Shown here in pieces: positions 12,121 to 19,910 of a DNA stretch of 21,092 nucleotides; the first letter of the stretch is position 1; each line of letters starts with the position of its first letter. The notes under the pieces were generated by a model that ran no database searches, was not told the DNA's origin, and saw only the letters and a program-made list of their open reading frames with translations. The stretch is from a virus, in the IMG/VR virus record IMGVR_UViG_3300042564_002329, positions 1-21,092 of that record. One strand, written 5' to 3'. Position numbers and translations under genes: made by a program.

Positions 12121-13178
12121 TTGCTTGCCTTTCTCGCCGTAGCCGCTGCGCTAGATGCAGCAGCCACAGCAGCACTTGCCACTTGACTAATCACGATTGC
12201 CACAGCAACCGGCGCAGCCTTCTTCTTCTCGGCAGGTGAGAGATCTTTGCCTAGGTTGGTAATCGCCTCCACTGCCTTAGTCACAGTCTCAGCGACAGCA
12301 GCGACAGCCTCACCAACTGCCGCAACCGTTTGCTCGCCAATGTTATCTGGTGACGGTGTGGGTTCAGGTGTTGGCTCCACGCTCGGAGCTACGGATGGTG
12401 AGTCACTAGGTACAGCAGTGGTATCAGGAGAAGGGGACTCACTCGGACTAGGTTCTGGCGTAGGGTCAGGCGTGGGCGACGGCTTGGGTGTGGGAGTCGG
12501 TGATGGGATCGGCGATGGTTGGACACTTGGCACCTCACTTGGTGACGGCTCCGGCGTGGGTGTCGGAGTCGGCTCAATGCTTGGCTCTACAGATGGTGAC
12601 GGTTCTGGCGTTGGTTCTGGAGAAGGCTCCACAGATGGCGTAGGATCTGGCGATGGACTTACTGATGGACTTGGCTCTGGCGTTGGCTCAACAGATGGCT
12701 CTTGGCTTGGCTCTGGTGAAGGCTCTGGAGTGGGCGATGGGACGACATAGGTCGGATCGGTAATCGTCAGGAAGCCAGCACCGCAGCAGGAGTCGGTGGC
12801 GTTGATCGCCCAGCCGTACACATCGCCTGCTTGCAGCTCGATGAGGATGCTGCCCTGCACATCGTTGCCGCCATTGGGCTGAACTAGCAGTGTCTCTACG
12901 CCATTGAGCAGGAAGAGCGGACGGTCAAAGAATGGACCATCCTGGGTGGTGTAGTGCCACAGCGCCGAGTAGGTGAAGTCGCTCTCAGCCACGGCCGTGT
13001 AGGACGCGGTGTTAGAGCCGCCTCCCTGATTGGGTCCAGCCAGGGTGAAGCCACCATCTAACTCTGTGACCGAGCCACCGCCGGTGGTGGTGAATGTCCA
13101 GACAGGCATCGCCAGAATCGGCGCGACCATAGAGCAGGTCAGGATGATGCCCAGCAGTGGGAACGCGAGCCGCTTCAC
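12117..13178 (-). CDS. Secreted protein with beta-sandwich-like domain and Pro/Ser/Glu/Thr-rich stalk, 353 aa
   Basis: The GTG start overlaps the upstream stop. Residues 1-23 (MKRLAFPLLGIILTCSMVAPILA) look like a signal peptide; the lipobox is poor, so a lipoprotein is doubtful. Residues 24-141 are beta-rich and end with a paired-Cys segment (ATDSCCGAGFLTITD), like secreted PEP-CTERM-type sandwich domains. Residues 147 to about 280 are a stalk of PEP/PSP/PTP repeats. The C-terminus is Ala-rich with a possible membrane or amphipathic helix (APVAVAIVISQVASAAVAAA). The function is unknown; the position between two small membrane proteins and the endolysin suggests an envelope role in lysis or superinfection control. 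Confidence 0.7.
   Translation of the reverse strand: MKRLAFPLLGIILTCSMVAPILAMPVWTFTTTGGGSVTELDGGFTLAGPNQGGGSNTASYTAVAESDFTYSALWHYTTQDGPFFDRPLFLLNGVETLLVQPNGGNDVQGSILIELQAGDVYGWAINATDSCCGAGFLTITDPTYVVPSPTPEPSPEPSQEPSVEPTPEPSPSVSPSPDPTPSVEPSPEPTPEPSPSVEPSIEPTPTPTPEPSPSEVPSVQPSPIPSPTPTPKPSPTPDPTPEPSPSESPSPDTTAVPSDSPSVAPSVEPTPEPTPSPDNIGEQTVAAVGEAVAAVAETVTKAVEAITNLGKDLSPAEKKKAAPVAVAIVISQVASAAVAAASSAAATARKASK
12335..12740 (-). repeat. Degenerate repeats encoding the Pro/Ser/Glu stalk
   Basis: The coding strand has many near-repeats of short units translating to PEPSP, PTPEPSP and PSVEPS. The opposite strand shows an open frame rich in GSGVGS, a mirror of the same repeats and not a gene. Such tracts change length by slippage or recombination and can differ between related genomes. 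Confidence 0.8.
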
Positions 13179-13342
13179 TTAGAGAGCAGTGATGCGAGTA
13201 GTGGGATCAGCACGCTGAACAACAGCGCGGCAATCACCACCAATCCTCCTTTGATCCTGTCCACATCGGAGCGCACCTGATCCAACTTTGCGGAGTGTGC
13301 GTCCAGACGCTCGATCAGTTGGTCAATCTGGCGTGGGGTCAT
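13175..13342 (-). CDS. Small coiled-coil and membrane protein, holin-like, 55 aa
   Basis: This gene starts with an ATG overlapping the TGA upstream (ATGA). Residues 1-30 are charged with heptad-like leucines and isoleucines (IDQLIERLDAHSAKLDQVRSD), followed by GGLVVIAALLFSVLIPLLASLL as a single C-terminal membrane helix. The layout resembles XhlA-type proteins that act with holins in lysis. Its neighbours fit a lysis module. Confidence 0.65.
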   Translation of the reverse strand: MTPRQIDQLIERLDAHSAKLDQVRSDVDRIKGGLVVIAALLFSVLIPLLASLLSK

Positions 13343-13542
13343 CGTGCCTCCAGCGCGGCAGTCAGCGCCAGCAGCGCGTCAGTTCGAGTTCCGCCAGTGC
13401 CTGTGACCAGCGGCTCGCCGTCCATCTTGTCGGATGCGATGGCAGTCCACACGCCGTCAATCTGGTCGAGCAGGATGATCTGCAAGCCCTGTGCGGCAGA
13501 GGCCGCAGTGGCTTCGTTGAGTGCCTGAAGTTCAGCGTCCAT
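13339..13542 (-). CDS. Unknown small protein, 67 aa
   Basis: The ATG at 13542 overlaps the TAA of the fibre gene (TAATG). The protein has a helix (AELQALNEATAASAAQG), a strand pair (LQIILLDQIDGVWTAIAS), and a final Ala/Leu helix (RTDALLALTAALEAR). A longer frame from 13665 overlaps the fibre gene and is rejected. The role is unknown; it may be a tail fibre chaperone or small structural protein, from position only. Confidence 0.6.
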   Translation of the reverse strand: MDAELQALNEATAASAAQGLQIILLDQIDGVWTAIASDKMDGEPLVTGTGGTRTDALLALTAALEAR

Positions 13543-14939
13543 TACGCACCGATCCTTCCGACGCTCAGTGCCGGATACACGCCAGTGACTGCCACTGTGT
13601 TGAGAGCGCCACCTGATTGCTGCAACGCTGTCAGCCTGACTGTATCGCCTGCCGCTAGGTAGCAATTTGTTGAGACAGAAAGAATCGTTGAGGCGGCTGG
13701 TGAGGCAAGAACCTGAGTTGTTCCAGCATCTGCGCCATTGACAATGATTGAGAGCGATCGCCTGCCAACTGCGTTAGCGGCGAAGGCAATGTTTCCGCTG
13801 ATAGCATAGAAGCCATCCTGACCGATTTCAATCTCGTCGTTGGCGTTGACAAACCAGGCATTTGGATCGTAGGAGCCGGTGGTGGGCGTAGCGCTTGCCG
13901 TATTCAGCAAGACTGCAGTTGAGGTGTTGTTGACCAGCGCCTGCGCTGCTGTGTTTGTGGCGCGCGAGATCCACTCGGAGTTAGCGCCGTCAATCGTCAC
14001 ATTAGTTGTAGGAGCAAGTGAGATGTAGCTGCCGCTTGTGATCGTGACCGTGTTTGTGGCATCGAGTTGAACATCTGGCCCCAGCGTGAGTTCACCGCCA
14101 TCGCCGAGATCCAGAACTGTGCTTCCGCTCTTCAGATTGAGCACGCCATTGTTTGCGGTGAGGAGTGCCGGAGGATAGGTTGCAGGGTCGCTCTTATCGG
14201 TGAGTACCACTTCTGGCACACCGTTTGTGACTCGAACTTCTGTTAAGCCAACAACGCGCTGTGCGGATTGGGTGGCAACTGTTGCAATCGTGATGGTCAA
14301 CTTCAAGAAGGCAGCATCGGCTGGTGCTGTCATAGTCGTGAAGTCTGGAGCAATTCCGTAGAAGTCAGGAGCCGTGATGCCTGTCGGAGATTGCAACTGA
14401 GTGAATGTGTAAGTAGCAGAGTCGAATGACGCGCCTGAGATGGCGGTGACCCCATCGGACTTGTAAAACTGGCAGACAAGTTTGGCAGTCGCCTGGGTGC
14501 TCGGCGTGCCGCCGTCGAATGTCGCCTCAGCGTAAAAGGCAAAGGAGCGAGAAAGCGATGACGCAACAGGGATGTAGCGCGTGAGCGTTGCACTTTTGCC
14601 AGTCAGGGTGCCGCTGGCAATGGTGAAAGTCAGTACATTGCCAGAGCCTACGCCAGCGTCAGAGACGATGGCTGCGGTGATCGCGCCAGCGCTGTTGACA
14701 TCGGTGAATGTCCAGTACGGCAGTGGATTGCTTTCGGTGATCGTGTCTCCGGCCGCGTCAGGCGGAATGGCAAAGTCGCCGTTCGCTACGCCGGCCTGAA
14801 TCTCACGCAGCGCGGCAGGACCAAAGAGCAGCGCCGTCTCACCGTCGCTCGATGTGCTGACGAGCGGCGCGCCCTTGTCTGCGTTGACTCCGCCCTCAAA
14901 TGCGCCGAAGCCTTCTAGGTTTGTGCCGTACTTACCCAT
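13542..14939 (-). CDS. Tail tip or fibre protein with CBM-like and C1q-like domains, 465 aa
   Basis: After an N-terminal attachment region the segment NGDFAIPP...PYWTFTD (about 53-79) opens a carbohydrate-binding beta-sandwich of the CBM4_9 type that runs to about residue 250. A beta-helix-like stretch follows (TLGPDVQLDATNTVTITSGS). The last ~130 residues match the C1q/TNF-like jelly roll seen at phage fibre tips, with the strand pattern YAISGNIAFAANAVGRRSLS and SVSTNCYLAAGDTVRLTAL. This domain probably trimerises and binds a host surface sugar. It follows the hub gene with a two-base gap and GGAGGAG upstream. This is the best candidate for the receptor-binding protein. Confidence 0.75.
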   Translation of the reverse strand: MGKYGTNLEGFGAFEGGVNADKGAPLVSTSSDGETALLFGPAALREIQAGVANGDFAIPPDAAGDTITESNPLPYWTFTDVNSAGAITAAIVSDAGVGSGNVLTFTIASGTLTGKSATLTRYIPVASSLSRSFAFYAEATFDGGTPSTQATAKLVCQFYKSDGVTAISGASFDSATYTFTQLQSPTGITAPDFYGIAPDFTTMTAPADAAFLKLTITIATVATQSAQRVVGLTEVRVTNGVPEVVLTDKSDPATYPPALLTANNGVLNLKSGSTVLDLGDGGELTLGPDVQLDATNTVTITSGSYISLAPTTNVTIDGANSEWISRATNTAAQALVNNTSTAVLLNTASATPTTGSYDPNAWFVNANDEIEIGQDGFYAISGNIAFAANAVGRRSLSIIVNGADAGTTQVLASPAASTILSVSTNCYLAAGDTVRLTALQQSGGALNTVAVTGVYPALSVGRIGA

Positions 14940-14941
14940 CG

Positions 14942-16369
14942 TTATTCTCCTCCGACAAGGACGCTCAGGCCCTTCAGATACTGCCGTCGGAAGTCTCCTT
15001 GGACTTCATACTCGACTTGATACGAGCCGCCACCCTGAGCGAACCGCATCGTGATTGTAGGGATGTAGAGAATAGTGGACGAAAGGTCCAGCGCTGGTGC
15101 AGTCAACTTCACATACTGCCCTGGGAGCCACGCCTTGACGAGCGTGTAGGTCGCAGCTGCGGTGAGCGCATAACCTTGGCTGTAGCCGTACTCCCAATCT
15201 GGCGCAGAGGTCTGAGCAAGATTGCCACCAGCAATGGTGAACGAGACGCTGCGTACCGGCTTGCCGCGCGTCACCATCGTGGCACGAGCGAGCGAACCGA
15301 TCGTTGCACCGCGATCTGCCTTGGCGACCACCTTTGGTGCGCTGAAGATCTCGTGTGGCAATGGGCCATTGCGCGCAGCCAGCCCTGCGCCGTTGCGGCT
15401 GTAGGTGCCGGTGTAGGTGCGGAAGTAGGGATCATTGGTTGGAGCCGTAGGGTAGGTCTGGTTGCTGTCGTAGCGCGCCAGCGTTGAGTCAGCCTGGACA
15501 AAGATACCCTTCACGATGTCCGAGTGATCAAGGTTGACCGTGAGATCGCGTGCCAGCAGGCGCGTCACGCTCGCCGCGCTACCTGTCTGCACGCTTGCAG
15601 GGTCAGTGACGATCTCTGCTGGTGCCGTCGCGTAGGTCGGAGCGGCAGTCTTTGGACCGTAGTTCAGGCGGCCGTCGCCATCAATCCAGTAGCGGTACTG
15701 CACATCGGCAATACCACCAGCCGCCTCTGCAATCTGATCAAGCGCGCTCTGAAGCGTCGTCGCCTTGAAGGTCTGCTTGCCAATGGTCTGCGCTGAGCCG
15801 CTAAAGACTGCGCGTGTAGAACCGCTGATCACGGCGGTATTCAGGATCTGTCGCGTGGTCGCGTCGTTGACCTGAGTATCGACTCGTGCCAATAGCGCGT
15901 TGATGTGGTCTCGATCAGTTGATGATGCGCCGCCCTGTGTGAAAGAGTCAACATATGAGGTGGCGCGGATGCCTGTTTTGCCGTTGCGAATGATGGTCTT
16001 ACCGAGCCAGCCGTCTGCATCCTCAACGCTAACCGTTGCGCGCGAGCCAAGGCCGTTCTCCAACAAGACGGCATCAATGCCGGTGATGTAGCCCAAGAAG
16101 ATTGGCGTGGTCGCGCTGTAGCGGCTGTCAAAGAACTGGACGCGCGCATTGTCGTAGACCGCGCCTGAGCGCCACCACGGTCCTGCTACTGGGGTCTTGG
16201 TCTCAATCACATCGAACTGCATTGAGCCACCGTTGCCGTCGCCTGAGAGCGTCAGCGAGAGACTGCCCAGATCGACATACGGCGTAGTCAGCGCGCTCGG
16301 AGCTGGGAGGTCAAGAAGGTTCGCGCCGCTGTCAACGCCAGCGACGATCAGGCTGAATGGGTTTGCCAC
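14942..16369 (-). CDS. Minor tail or baseplate hub-like protein, 475 aa
   Basis: The protein lies directly after the tape measure gene, where siphoviruses keep distal tail and hub genes. The N-terminal part is beta-rich (GSLSLTLSGDGNGGSMQFDVIE, SRYSATTPIFLGYITGID), and the middle has a helical LQSALDQIAEAAG followed by DVQYRYWIDGDGRLNYG, a pattern common in tail hub proteins. The C-terminal part is beta-rich (VSFTIAGG, TITMRFAQGGGSYQVEYEV). The GTG start follows the tape measure TAA without a gap. No lytic motif is seen. Confidence 0.7.
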   Translation of the reverse strand: MANPFSLIVAGVDSGANLLDLPAPSALTTPYVDLGSLSLTLSGDGNGGSMQFDVIETKTPVAGPWWRSGAVYDNARVQFFDSRYSATTPIFLGYITGIDAVLLENGLGSRATVSVEDADGWLGKTIIRNGKTGIRATSYVDSFTQGGASSTDRDHINALLARVDTQVNDATTRQILNTAVISGSTRAVFSGSAQTIGKQTFKATTLQSALDQIAEAAGGIADVQYRYWIDGDGRLNYGPKTAAPTYATAPAEIVTDPASVQTGSAASVTRLLARDLTVNLDHSDIVKGIFVQADSTLARYDSNQTYPTAPTNDPYFRTYTGTYSRNGAGLAARNGPLPHEIFSAPKVVAKADRGATIGSLARATMVTRGKPVRSVSFTIAGGNLAQTSAPDWEYGYSQGYALTAAATYTLVKAWLPGQYVKLTAPALDLSSTILYIPTITMRFAQGGGSYQVEYEVQGDFRRQYLKGLSVLVGGE

Positions 16370-17491
16370 TTAGCGGCCTCGCTTGAATGTTCCTGTGCGG
16401 TTGATCGAGTCAGTCACGACGGTGTCAACCTTGCCTGTGCCAATGAAGATGTTGTTGGTCGTGGCAGGTGGCGTGAATGTGCCAGAGGTCACTGCATTGG
16501 CGAGATAGGGCGAGTATCCGGCGGAGGTCACTCCTGCTTTCGCCGCTGCGCCCTGCGCGGCAAACAACTTCTCTAGACCAAAGACGATGGCATCAATGGT
16601 GATCTTGAGAGCCTGGAGGAAGATCTTGAGCGGCGTGAGCGCAATGATCAACAGGTTGGCAGATCCATCTGCACCACCGAATACCTCAAACAGCGCGCCG
16701 AGTGACTCGCCTAGGGGCGCAATGCCATTGTCGATCAGGTCTTGCAGCACTGGAGCCACCGCGTTGATGATGCTCTCAAAGATCGGCATACCTGTCGTGG
16801 CGAGCCAGTCAAGGAACTTGTTGACGGTCGGCAGCAACTTGTAGCCGAGTTCCTCCATTGTCTCGTTGAACCTGACCTGCGAGCGTGCAAACTTGCCGCT
16901 CGTGGAGTTGGCGATCTCTGCGGCCGTGCCGCCGTACTTAGCGGTCGCAGCAGTCAAGATGTCCTGAATCGTCGCGCCCTTCTCAACCGTGATGCCAAGT
17001 GCCTTCAGTCCACGAGTCGTACCCTGCGCGCCCTTGCCGAGCGTGGTCATTACTTCTGCAAGATCCTGACCGGTGACGGCGGCAATGTCTGCCGCTACGG
17101 CGTTCGCCTGTAGGAGTGTCGCCTGATCAGTAAAGAATCGTGAACCGACCTCTAGCCCAGCGCGCACCTGATCGTCTGCGATACCGAGCGCGCCCATCGA
17201 GAGGATCTGCTCTTTGATCTTGTCGTTGAGATCCTCAGTGAACAGACCGCGCTGCTTCAGTGCAGCATTGAGCAGGATTGTCTGACGCTCGTCATCTGCT
17301 GCGCCCTTGACTGCGACGGCTGCGAGTCCTGCCAATGCCGTGCCGAGTGCGAGCGATCCTTTGGCAATGCCGCTGAACGCGCTGATACTCGTTCGGCGCA
17401 GCTTGCCCATTGAGGTGCCGATCTTGCCAAGCGGCCCAGTAGCCTGGTCTTTGGCTTTGACGACGAAGTTGGCGGTCTGGTTTCCAGCCAT
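16370..17491 (-). CDS. Tape measure protein, short, 373 aa
   Basis: The protein is mostly helical with Ala/Gly-rich hydrophobic segments (SLALGTALAGLAAVAVKGA; FLQALKITIDAIVFGLEKL) and the TQATGPLGKIG style N-terminus of phage tape measure proteins. Residues 130-180 (AVTGQDLAEVMTTLGKGAQGTTRGLKALG) match the phage-related minor tail/TP901 motif. It follows the tail tube and chaperone genes, as expected. Length sets tail length; at about 0.15 nm per residue, 373 residues predict a tail near 55 nm, short for a siphovirus. The ATG overlaps the upstream stop by one base. Confidence 0.85.
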   Translation of the reverse strand: MAGNQTANFVVKAKDQATGPLGKIGTSMGKLRRTSISAFSGIAKGSLALGTALAGLAAVAVKGAADDERQTILLNAALKQRGLFTEDLNDKIKEQILSMGALGIADDQVRAGLEVGSRFFTDQATLLQANAVAADIAAVTGQDLAEVMTTLGKGAQGTTRGLKALGITVEKGATIQDILTAATAKYGGTAAEIANSTSGKFARSQVRFNETMEELGYKLLPTVNKFLDWLATTGMPIFESIINAVAPVLQDLIDNGIAPLGESLGALFEVFGGADGSANLLIIALTPLKIFLQALKITIDAIVFGLEKLFAAQGAAAKAGVTSAGYSPYLANAVTSGTFTPPATTNNIFIGTGKVDTVVTDSINRTGTFKRGR

Positions 17492-17988
17492 CAGCGTTGG
17501 TTACCTCTCTTGAACTTGAGGATGGTGTTGCGGAACGGCTCGTCGTTCAAGAACGCGGCCACCGTCTTACTGTATGACTCTACCGCTCGGTCAAGGTTTG
17601 ATTGCTTCTTTACCACTTGATCAACAAACGGTCTTGCTCTAACTGCCTTGACCGTGAAGGTTCCGTTTTCAGTTCGTCGGCGCGATCCAATCCCTTTCAC
17701 AACCAGCCAGCCGTAGAACGCACCCTTGCGACCACCCTTGACTCCGACAATTGCTGCTGGTCTGTTGTACCTAGCACCACGAGCCTTAATATTCTTTTTC
17801 AACTTGCCAGTTTCTCCGCGTGGCGCAGCATCTTGAATTGGCTTCTTCAGGGTGCGAGCTGCGTTCAGGGTCGCAAAATTCATCAGGCGCTTGAAGGCTG
17901 TTGGGTTGGAACCCTTGAGGAAGCCAAGCCGCAGTTGGTCGTAGTTACTATCGAACTGACCTTCTACGACTACTCCGGCTCGCATCAT
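17491..17988 (-). CDS. HK97 gp10-like head-tail joining protein, 165 aa
   Basis: The segment DAAPRGETGKLKKNIKAR (53-70), strands with AAIVGVKGGRKGAFYGWLVVKG, and the later KAVRARPFVDQVV are the features of HK97 gp10-type tail completion proteins. These usually sit before the tail tube gene, near the head-tail connector. Here it lies after the tail assembly chaperone and before the tape measure, an unusual place. The tandem ATG ATG start overlaps the stop of the chaperone's frameshift extension (ATGA), which supports that extension being translated. Confidence 0.75.
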   Translation of the reverse strand: MMRAGVVVEGQFDSNYDQLRLGFLKGSNPTAFKRLMNFATLNAARTLKKPIQDAAPRGETGKLKKNIKARGARYNRPAAIVGVKGGRKGAFYGWLVVKGIGSRRRTENGTFTVKAVRARPFVDQVVKKQSNLDRAVESYSKTVAAFLNDEPFRNTILKFKRGNQR

Positions 17989-18424
17989 TTCCCTTTCGGC
18001 TGCATCTCCGCGTGGATCATCCAGTGGAGCAGCACCTCATCGATTGGAAGGCTCGCTACCTGCTCTGGCCACATCCCAAACTTCTCGCCTAGGAGATGGA
18101 AGATGATTTCTGGTGGCGGTGCTATGGATTGCCCAAGCGCCATCCGCCTAGCAGCGAGCCTTACTTGGGGTCCGGCTGGTTCGCCTTACCCCACGCCTCA
18201 AGCATCTGCGTCAGTGCGTCAATCGGTGCATCCAGCACATCGTCAACAGCCTTGCCATCAAGGCCTTTGAAGTTATGCGTGACCACCAACTTTGAGAAAG
18301 CAACCAGCGAGCGCTGGCTATCGCCTGACTCCAAGTCGAGCAGGATGCGCGCCGAGACTTGCTTTCGCAGCTCGGCAGTCCACCCTGCAAAGTCACCCTC
18401 TAGGGTGATCTTCACCGTGTCCAT
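17985..18424 (-). CDS. Tail assembly chaperone, long product by -1 frameshift (about 146 aa)
   Basis: A -1 shift at the CCCC run (18167-18170) near the end of the short chaperone gene joins it to a 60-codon frame ending at 17985. The extension reads VRLAARRMALGQSIAPPPEI, then a helical segment with GEKFGMWPEQV and LPIDEVLLHWM, like the T part of GT-type chaperones. The -1 frame has a stop at 18186-18188, so the shift must fall in a 21-base window in which CCCC is the only homopolymer. The extension's stop overlaps the next gene's start. A separate initiation at the internal ATG (52 codons) is the alternative. Confidence 0.7.
18161..18424 (-). CDS. Tail assembly chaperone, short product, 87 aa
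   Basis: This small gene lies between the tail tube and tape measure genes, the standard place of the gpG-like chaperone. The protein starts with strands (MDTVKITLEGDFAGW) and then helices (VSARILLDLESGD, RSLVAFSKLVVTHN), ending NQPDPK. AGGAGGGTCAT precedes the ATG. Many siphoviruses make a short and a frameshifted long form from this locus, both of which coat the tape measure protein until the tube assembles around it. Confidence 0.8.
   Translation of the reverse strand: MDTVKITLEGDFAGWTAELRKQVSARILLDLESGDSQRSLVAFSKLVVTHNFKGLDGKAVDDVLDAPIDALTQMLEAWGKANQPDPK
18165..18170 (-). promoter_or_regulatory. Candidate -1 frameshift site of the tail chaperone
   Basis: Zero frame reads GAC CCC AAG TAA. 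With the C of GAC there are four Cs, so the Pro codon in the P site can slip back one base and still pair as CCC, with CAA next. The A-site pairing is not preserved, so this is not a full X_XXY_YYZ heptamer. The nearby stop may cause the pause. Confidence 0.55.
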
Positions 18425-18456
18425 ATGACCCTCCTAGCGCCGAATGGCGCTGCTAT

Positions 18457-19461
18457 TTATGGCGCGACGCTGAGTGGCGAATCCACGACGATCTCAAGCG
18501 ACTTGCCTGAGGTCGTGTCAAACGCCAGGCGGCAGGTGATCTCATTCACCGTTACGCCCTCGTTATCAGCCGAGAGCGGCACGATGTTCTCGATCTCCCA
18601 CGAGCCGAGAATCCACACGCCGAAGTTATCGGCAGTCGTGCCGTACAGGCGCAGATACTTCTGCGTGGCGATGTCGGTGATTGGGAAGGTCGTGCCAGCG
18701 GCTGCGTTGCTCGCCACCGTGAAGGTGAGCGTTGCATCAAGCACGCCAGTCAGCGCGGCGGTTGCGGCCGTCAGGCTGCCGTCAAGCGCCGTGATCATTC
18801 CAACACCAGTCGTGATTGACAGATTGAAGTTGTAGATCGACGCGAAGTCGGTCGCCCCTGTGCCGGTCTTGTCTGGGAAGTTCGTGTCGGTGCTCAACTT
18901 CATCAAGCGACCAGGCATCATTGGATTGGCAGGGATCGCGTTAGGGAAGGCGAGTGCCGAGCTGGTCACCGTGGTTGCCGCAAAGGTCGCGCCCATCTGG
19001 AGCAAGCCTGCTGCGTCTGCTGAGAAGGTGATCTCCGTTGGCGCTGCATCTCGGACGAGATACTTCTGTACGCCGTCGGTCACAAGGAACGAGTAGAACA
19101 CGAGCGTGTCGACATCGGTCTGTGTTGGCGACCAAGTCCACGAGTACGGCGAAGCCGTGCCTGAGGTGCTCGCGCCGATTGCGTCAAGGACGAGTGGCAG
19201 GGTGCGGAGCGATGCAGGACCCTCAGCAATGGTGAGGACTGGTGCGCGTCCGGTGATGACTGGCTGGCTCGCCTGAATCGCGGTGCGGCGACCTACTGAG
19301 ATCGTCTCGCCAAGATCAACCGTCACGCCCAAGTCAAGAGCGCCGACAGTCTCATTGAAGAGAATCTCGCCGACAGCGGTTCCCATCGAAGCTGCTGTGC
19401 CGAAAGCGGCCTGCGACGCAGTAGCGATTCGCGTCAGAGCCTTTGCGCCGTAAGTTGCCAT
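18457..19461 (-). CDS. Major tail tube protein, 334 aa
   Basis: The protein is beta-rich with an N-terminal pattern typical of siphovirus tube proteins (ALTRIATASQAAFGTAASMG, VGEILFNETVGALDLG). Conserved-looking segments include TLPLVLDAIGAS, WTWSPTQTDVDTLVFYSF, PTEITFSADAAGLLQM and FNLSITTGVGMITALDGS. The late NEITCRLAFDTTSGKSLEIVVDSP is the usual C-terminal strand pair. It precedes the chaperone and tape measure genes. AAGGAG sits eight bases before the ATG. No Ig-like C-terminal domain is seen. Confidence 0.8.
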   Translation of the reverse strand: MATYGAKALTRIATASQAAFGTAASMGTAVGEILFNETVGALDLGVTVDLGETISVGRRTAIQASQPVITGRAPVLTIAEGPASLRTLPLVLDAIGASTSGTASPYSWTWSPTQTDVDTLVFYSFLVTDGVQKYLVRDAAPTEITFSADAAGLLQMGATFAATTVTSSALAFPNAIPANPMMPGRLMKLSTDTNFPDKTGTGATDFASIYNFNLSITTGVGMITALDGSLTAATAALTGVLDATLTFTVASNAAAGTTFPITDIATQKYLRLYGTTADNFGVWILGSWEIENIVPLSADNEGVTVNEITCRLAFDTTSGKSLEIVVDSPLSVAP

Positions 19462-19478
19462 CTCTCGATCTCCTTGCT

Positions 19479-19910
19479 CTACGCGGTGAACGCCACGGTG
19501 TCATAGACCGTGACTTCCGCAGTTGCTTCAACCGTCAGGTATTCCTGATCGGCATAAGTATCTGTGCCGAGTGTAGTAGCAGTGACTGCTACCTGAACGG
19601 CATTTCCACTAATGGTGACCGCGCCGTCAAATGCGGTGCGGAGCCATGCGCGCCAGGTGTATAGGTCTCGGTACTTGTCTTCCATCCGTGGCATTGGCAG
19701 GAGGTATAGGCGGATCGCAACAGTCAGCACCGTGGTGCGGTTGCCGTTGCCGATGCTCACCGAGTCATCGCCTGGGAAGAGCACGATGGCAGGAACGACC
19801 GGCAGAGACTCTGGCGGTGTTGCCCAAGCGTTGCGGAGCGTATAGCCAGTTGGCGGAGTGACCGCTTCTAGTCGAGCTGCAATGGCATCAAGGATAGTGA
19901 GGTCGGTCAT
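19479..19910 (-). CDS. Tail terminator or neck protein, 143 aa
   Basis: The protein begins ILDAIAARLEAVTPPTGYTL, then has beta segments (PAIVLFPGDDS, VLTVAIRLYLLPM), a helix (DKYRDLYTWRAWLRTAFDG) and strands (AVQVAVTATTLG, YLTVEATAEVTVYD). The order matches lambda gpU/tail terminator-like proteins that cap the tube and join it to the head. The ATG overlaps the connector stop (ATGA), and the tail tube gene follows. HK97 gp10-like function is excluded because that protein is encoded elsewhere (17491-17988). Confidence 0.7.
   Translation of the reverse strand: MTDLTILDAIAARLEAVTPPTGYTLRNAWATPPESLPVVPAIVLFPGDDSVSIGNGNRTTVLTVAIRLYLLPMPRMEDKYRDLYTWRAWLRTAFDGAVTISGNAVQVAVTATTLGTDTYADQEYLTVEATAEVTVYDTVAFTA

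Noticed and set aside
11948-12175. N-terminal extension of the endolysin to 12175
   Set aside because: The extra segment is a frame-shifted reading of the two-helix membrane protein and secreted protein genes; the ATG at 11947 has GGAGGAATA and a TAATG overlap.
12335-12740. CRISPR-like array
   Set aside because: The repeats are short, degenerate, coding and without uniform spacers.
12247-12750. Plus-strand 167-aa frame rich in GSGVGS
   Set aside because: It is the antisense image of the Pro/Ser/Glu repeat region in the secreted protein; no ribosome binding site, and every other gene is on the minus strand.
12117-13178. Lipoprotein signal in the stalked secreted protein
   Set aside because: The Cys at residue 15 is preceded by Ile-Leu-Thr, a poor lipobox, and lies within the hydrophobic core; a normal signal peptide fits better.
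14900-15487. Plus-strand 195-aa frame
   Set aside because: Antisense to the hub-like gene, Arg/Cys/Trp-rich composition typical of shadow frames, no start signal.
17602-18270. Plus-strand 222-aa frame
   Set aside because: It lies antisense to the gp10-like and chaperone genes, has no domain pattern, and the minus-strand frames explain the region.
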